Shown here piece by piece: positions 19,001-22,500 of a stretch of DNA of 22,500 bases. Origin of the DNA: Monoplex corrugatus (taxonomy: Eukaryota > Mollusca > Gastropoda > Littorinimorpha > Ranellidae); the NCBI GenBank assembly GCA_030674185.1, contig JAPXFY010000012.1, forward strand, positions 2,282,374 through 2,304,873. The letters are read 5' to 3'. Position 1 is the stretch's first letter; every line of letters starts with the position of its first letter. Under the pieces are notes generated by a model. It ran no database searches and was not told the DNA's origin. It saw only the letters and a list, made by a program, of their open reading frames with translations. The translations under genes and the position numbers were made by a program.

Positions 19001-21690
19001 CTGACAGCTGTAAACTGGGTACCTGTACCTGTGACAGCTGTAAAATGGGTGCTGTACTGTGAAGCTGTAAGGGACCTGACAGCTGTAAATGGGTACCTGT
19101 ACCTGACAACTGTAAATGGGTACATGTACCTGACAGCTGTAAATGGGTACCTGTACCTGATAGCTGTAAATGGGTACCTGTACCTGACAGCTGTAAATGG
19201 GTAATTACCTGTGACAGCTGTAATGGGTACCTGTACCTGACAGTGTAAATGGGTAATGTACCTGTGACAGCTGTAAATGGGTACCTGTACCTGACAGCTG
19301 TAAATGGGTCCTGACGTGACAGCTGTAAATGGGTACATGTACCTGACAGCTGTAAATGGGTACCTGTACCTGACAGCTGTAAATGTGTACCTGTACCTGT
19401 GACAGCTGTAAATGGTACATGTACTGACAGCTGTAAATGGGTACCTGTACCTGTGACAGCTGTAAATGGGTACATGTACCTGACAGCTGTAATGGGTACC
19501 TGTACCTGACAGCTGTAAATGGGTACTGTACCTGTGACAGCTGTAAAAGGGTACATGTACCTGACAGCTGTAAATGGGTACATGTACCTGACAGCTGTAA
19601 ATGGGTACCTGTACCTGACAGCTGTAAATGTGTACCTGTACCTGTGACAGCTGTAAATGGGTACATGTACCAGACAGCTGTAAATGGGTACCTGTACCTG
19701 ACAGCTGTAAATGGGTACCTGACAGCTGTAAATGGGTACATGTACCTGACAGCTGTAAATGGGTACCTGTACCTGTGACAGCTGTAAAAGTGTACATGTA
19801 CCTGACAGCTGTAAATGGGTACCTGTACCTGACAGCTGTAAATGGGTACCTGTACCTGTGACAGCTGTAAATGGGTACATGTACCTGACAGCTGTAAATG
19901 GGTACCTGTACCTGTGACAGCTGTAAATGGGTACGTGTACCTGACAGCTGTAAATGGGTACATGTACCTGACAACTGTAAATGGGTACATGTACCTGACA
20001 GCTGTAAATGGGTACCTGTACCTGTGACAGCTGTAAATGGGTACCTGTACCTGACAGCTGTAAATGGGTACATGTACTTGACAGCTGTAAATGGGTACAT
20101 GTACCTGACAGCTGTAAATGGGTACATGTACTGACAGCTGTAAATGGGTACCTGTTCCTGACAGCTGTAAATGGGTACATTGACCTGACAGCTGTAAATG
20201 GGTACATGTACCTGACAGCTGTAAATGGGTACTGTACCTGACAGCTGTAAATGGGTACTGTACCTGACAGCTGTAAATAGGTACTGTACCTGACAGCTGT
20301 GAATGGGTACATGTACCTGACAGCTGTAAATGGGTACCTGCACCTGACAGCTGTAAATGGGTACCTGTACCTGTGACAGCTGTAAATGGGTACATGTACC
20401 AGACAGCTGTAAATGGGTACCTGTACCTGACAGCTGTAAATGGGTACATGTACCTGACAGCTGTAACTGGGTACCTGTACCTGTGACAGCTGTAAATGGG
20501 TGCCTGTACCTGTGACAGCTGTAAATGGGTACCTGACAGCTGTAAATGGGTACCTGTACCTGACAACTGTAAATGGGTACATGTACCTGACAGCTGTAAA
20601 TGGGTACCTGTACTGATAGCTGTAAATGGGTACCTGTACCTGACAGCTGTAAATGGGTAATGTACCTGTGACAGCTGTAAATGGGTACCTGTACCTGACA
20701 GTTGTAAATGGGTAATGTACCTGTGACAGCTGTAAATGGGTACCTGTACCTGACAGCTGTAAATGGGTACCTGTACCTGTGACAGCTGTAAATGGGTACA
20801 TGTACCTGACAGCTGTAAATGGGTACCTGTACCTGACAGCTGTAAATGTGTACCTGTACCTGTGACAGCTGTAAATGGGTACATGTACTGACAGCTGTAA
20901 ATGGGTACCTGTACCTGTGACAGCTGTAAAAGTGTACATGTACCTGACAGCTGTAAATGGGTACCTGTACCTGACAGCTGTAAATGGGTACCTGTACCTG
21001 TGACAGCTGTAAAAGGGTACATGTACCTGACAGCTGTAAATGGGTACATGTACCTGACAGCTGTAAATGGGTACCTGTACCTGTGACAGCTGTAAATGGG
21101 TACGTGTACCTGACAGCTGTAAATGGGTACATGTACCTGACAACTGTAAATGGGTACATGTACCTGACAGCTGTAAATGGGTACCTGTACCTGTGACAGC
21201 TGTAAATGGGTACCTGTACCTGACAGCTGTAAATGGGTACATGTACCTGACAGCTGTAAATGGGTACCTGTACCTCACAGCTGTAAATGTGTACCTGTAC
21301 CTGTGACAGCTGTAAATGGTACATGTACCTGACAGCTGTAAATGGGTACATGTACTTGACAGCTGTAAATGGGTACATGTACCTGACAGCTGTAAATGGG
21401 TACATGTACCTGACAGCTGTAAATGGGTACCTGTTCCTGACAGCTGTAAATGGGTACATTGACCTGACAGCTGTAAATGGGTACATGTACCTGACAGCTG
21501 TAAATGGGTACCTGTACCTGACAGCTGTAAATGGGTACCTGTACCTGACAGCTGTAAATGGGTACCTGTACCTGACAGCTGTAAATGGGTACCTGTACCT
21601 GACAGCTGTAAATGGGTACCTGTACCTGACAGCTGTAAATGGGTACCTGTACCTGACAGCTGTAAATGGGTACATGTACCTGACTTCTTC
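16094..21690. repeat. 27-bp satellite array, about 205 copies, with higher-order repeats
   Basis: The unit reads GACAGCTGTAAATGGGTACC plus TGTACCT. Main variants are TACATGTACCT, units with an added TG (CCTGTGACAGCTG), and shortened units lacking the CTGTAC part. Blocks of units are repeated at longer distance: the CCTGTTCCTG variant occurs at 20151 and 21430, CCTGCACCTG at 18886 and 20337, and the variant string around 19898 recurs at about 21067. Single-base deletions are dense from about 17000 to 19300 and rare elsewhere. Long frames on both strands, including a 1,480-codon one, come from the 9-codon period. Confidence 0.96.
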
Positions 21691-22131
21691 AACATTCATT
21701 GAAGGTAATGCATGGAAGAAGAGAAGATAGTCACCGCCTTGATAAAACTGGATTTGAGAAAAGTTAACCCTCTGATTCCCGCACCCTGTCCACCAGCATC
21801 CTATAGTGTCAACTATACAAAGCAAAAACGTAACTCTTTCATTCCCTCACACTATTCACCAGCTTCCTACTGCAGGCTGGTGGATCGGATGAGAAAATCA
21901 AAGGGTTAAGTTTTTGCAGTTGGTGGACTGAGTGAGGAAGTTAAAAAGCTAAGGTCTCTACCACCTCACCCCTGAATGATGTCAAAGTGATGGTACAACC
22001 TGTACCTTTACCTCAGCCCACCACGGGTATTGTAGACATCTGCAAGGTTCCGTTACTCAGCTATGTTACATAAACAGTGATCTACGTCATCACCACTCCG
22101 TCCCTCAGTCTGCAGGAGACAGCTGTCTTAC
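21691..22131. other. Intron end next to exon A, with a two-copy ~70-bp repeat
   Basis: Mostly unique. Two diverged copies occur at about 21759-21805 and 21829-21874: AACCCTCTGATTCCCGCACC with CCACCAGCATCCTA, then AACTCTTTCATTCCCTCACA with CACCAGCTTCCTA. The donor of exon A (GTAAGA on the minus strand) is at 22131-22126. No additional gene is supported. Confidence 0.6.
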
Positions 22132-22317
22132 CTTGTATACCACCTGGCCCATTATCCCTGTCCAGTTACCGTTGACCATTGACCCAAAGGTGTTGCTGTT
22201 CGTGTTGAAGGTGAAGGTCACTCCGGTCAGCTTGCCCACTTGATCCAGTAAGTCCTTCATGAATCCGTCATACTCGATTGTGCCGTTATTGCTGTATTTC
22301 ATCAGATAAGGCGTCAG
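22132..22317 (-). CDS. iGluR exon A: S1 half of the ligand-binding domain
   Basis: This exon encodes 62 residues, from LTPYLMKY to MGQVVYK. It matches the S1 segment of iGluRs: EYDGFMKDLLDQV corresponds to the conserved Y-E-G-F-x-x-D-L-L block, and NGNWTGIMG to the G-x-W-x-G-M-V block just before the glutamate-contacting strand. Two N-glycosylation sequons (NGT at residues 11-13, NWT at 51-53) fit an extracellular domain. The acceptor is TCCACAG|CTG with the exon starting at 22317, and the donor is CAAG|GTAAGA with the exon ending at 22132. The exon is 186 nt, phase 0 at both ends. Joining to the next exon gives VVYK-KVEM, which lines up with the conserved D/K-x-A-D-x-A-x-A-P-L-T stretch. An upstream exon must supply the amino-terminal domain. 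The acceptor is duplicated upstream within a 105-bp repeat. Confidence 0.88.
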
Positions 22318-22500
22318 CTGTGGACACACAATGTTATCTGGTTTACAGTATTCTGTCACACTGTATAGTGCTATTGTTGTTATTGTTGTTATTATTGTTG
22401 TTATTATTGTTATATTTCCATCAGCTGTCAACACAATGTTATCTGGTCTACAGGATTCTGTCACAATATATAGTGCTATTATTGTTATTGTTGTTATTAT
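22318..22500. repeat. 105-bp repeat carrying the exon A acceptor, with ATT/GTT microsatellite
   Basis: ATGTTATCTGG occurs at 22331 and again at 22436, a 105-bp period, each followed by TACAG.ATTCTGTCACA and TATAGTGCTATT. Both copies carry on the minus strand a CAG acceptor followed by CTGA, the first bases of exon A. Between them lies a (GTT/ATT) trinucleotide run (about 22370-22412), and another begins at about 22480 and leaves the window. Confidence 0.88.

Larger units (their letters stand above)
6035..22317 (-). other. Ionotropic glutamate receptor gene, partial (three exons, two complete introns)
   Basis: This is the gene-level entry that ties the three CDS exons together. The visible order is S1, M1, pore loop, M3, S2 start, which is the universal iGluR core of a tetrameric ligand-gated cation channel in the plasma membrane. 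The intron between S1 and pore exons is 7,534 bp (14598-22131), phase 0. The intron between pore and M3 exons is 7,957 bp (6286-14242), phase 1. Both have GT and AG ends and are almost wholly tandem repeats. Across the second junction the product reads MWQG then YTRAPRSLGGRIV, aligning without a gap to the pore-M3 stretch of AMPA receptors. The amino-terminal domain and signal peptide must lie to the right of the window. The second half of S2 and M4 are not found to the left within it. Subfamily is uncertain: AMPA/kainate-like or the epsilon group of invertebrate deuterostomes. Confidence 0.85.

Noticed and set aside
17253..21825. Very long open frames (1,480, 1,216 and other codons) on the minus strand
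   Set aside because: They arise from a 27-bp unit (nine codons) without a stop in some frames. They overlap each other in several frames and both strands, and change register at each indel.
1..22500. tRNA or rRNA genes
   Set aside because: No cloverleaf with A and B box sequences and no conserved rRNA stretch was seen on either strand by eye; a covariance-model search was not possible.

Overview
This is animal nuclear DNA. It contains one interrupted gene, an ionotropic glutamate receptor (iGluR) read on the minus strand (right to left). Three coding exons are visible and they splice together exactly: 22317-22132 (S1 half of the ligand-binding domain), 14597-14243 (end of S1, M1, pore loop) and 6285 to about 6035 (M3, start of S2). 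Every junction has GT/AG borders and matching phase (0, then 1), and the joined product follows the AMPA/kainate/epsilon-type iGluR core residue by residue. The amino-terminal domain lies beyond the right edge. The rest of S2, M4 and the tail are not seen, and should lie beyond the left edge unless the gene is truncated.

Nearly everything else is tandem repeat. From left to right: a 33-bp array (1-1590); a 71-bp array (1640-4226); a 49-bp array with an internal inversion (4290-5572); a short unique block with a possible last exon (5573-5747); a CA/CT microsatellite (5748-5995); the M3 exon; a 43-bp array (6290-8030); a LINE 3' fragment (about 8056-8303); 82/91-bp repeats (8304-9430); 24-bp repeats (9593-9775); a 27-bp array (9932-12143); diverged then near-identical copies of the pore-exon edge (12144-14256); the pore exon; copies of its 5' edge (14598-15130); a GT tract; a 33-bp array; a 5.6-kb array of a second 27-bp unit (16094-21690); the S1 exon; and a 105-bp repeat running off the right end.

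The most striking structure is that the repeats grow out of the exon borders. The 3' edge of the pore exon, with its splice donor, is repeated 15 times in near-identical 87/75-bp units that keep the receptor reading frame. Older ~100-bp copies follow, and the 27-bp and 24-bp arrays further on can be aligned to the same exon edge. The 5' edge of that exon, with its acceptor, is repeated four more times, and the acceptor of the S1 exon at least once. Much of the 8-kb pore-M3 intron therefore seems to have been built by repeated amplification of one exon/intron junction. As I recall, repeats that reiterate exon-intron borders were described in amphioxus as 'mirage minisatellites', and amphioxus also has many iGluRs. 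A cephalochordate (Branchiostoma) is my best guess for the source; a mollusc or another invertebrate cannot be excluded.

The long open frames (up to 1,480 codons) in the arrays are by-products of repeat units whose length is a multiple of three. Indel-type noise is concentrated in some arrays (1-4900, 11540-11900, 17000-19300), which suggests uneven base accuracy. Copy numbers there should be read as approximate.
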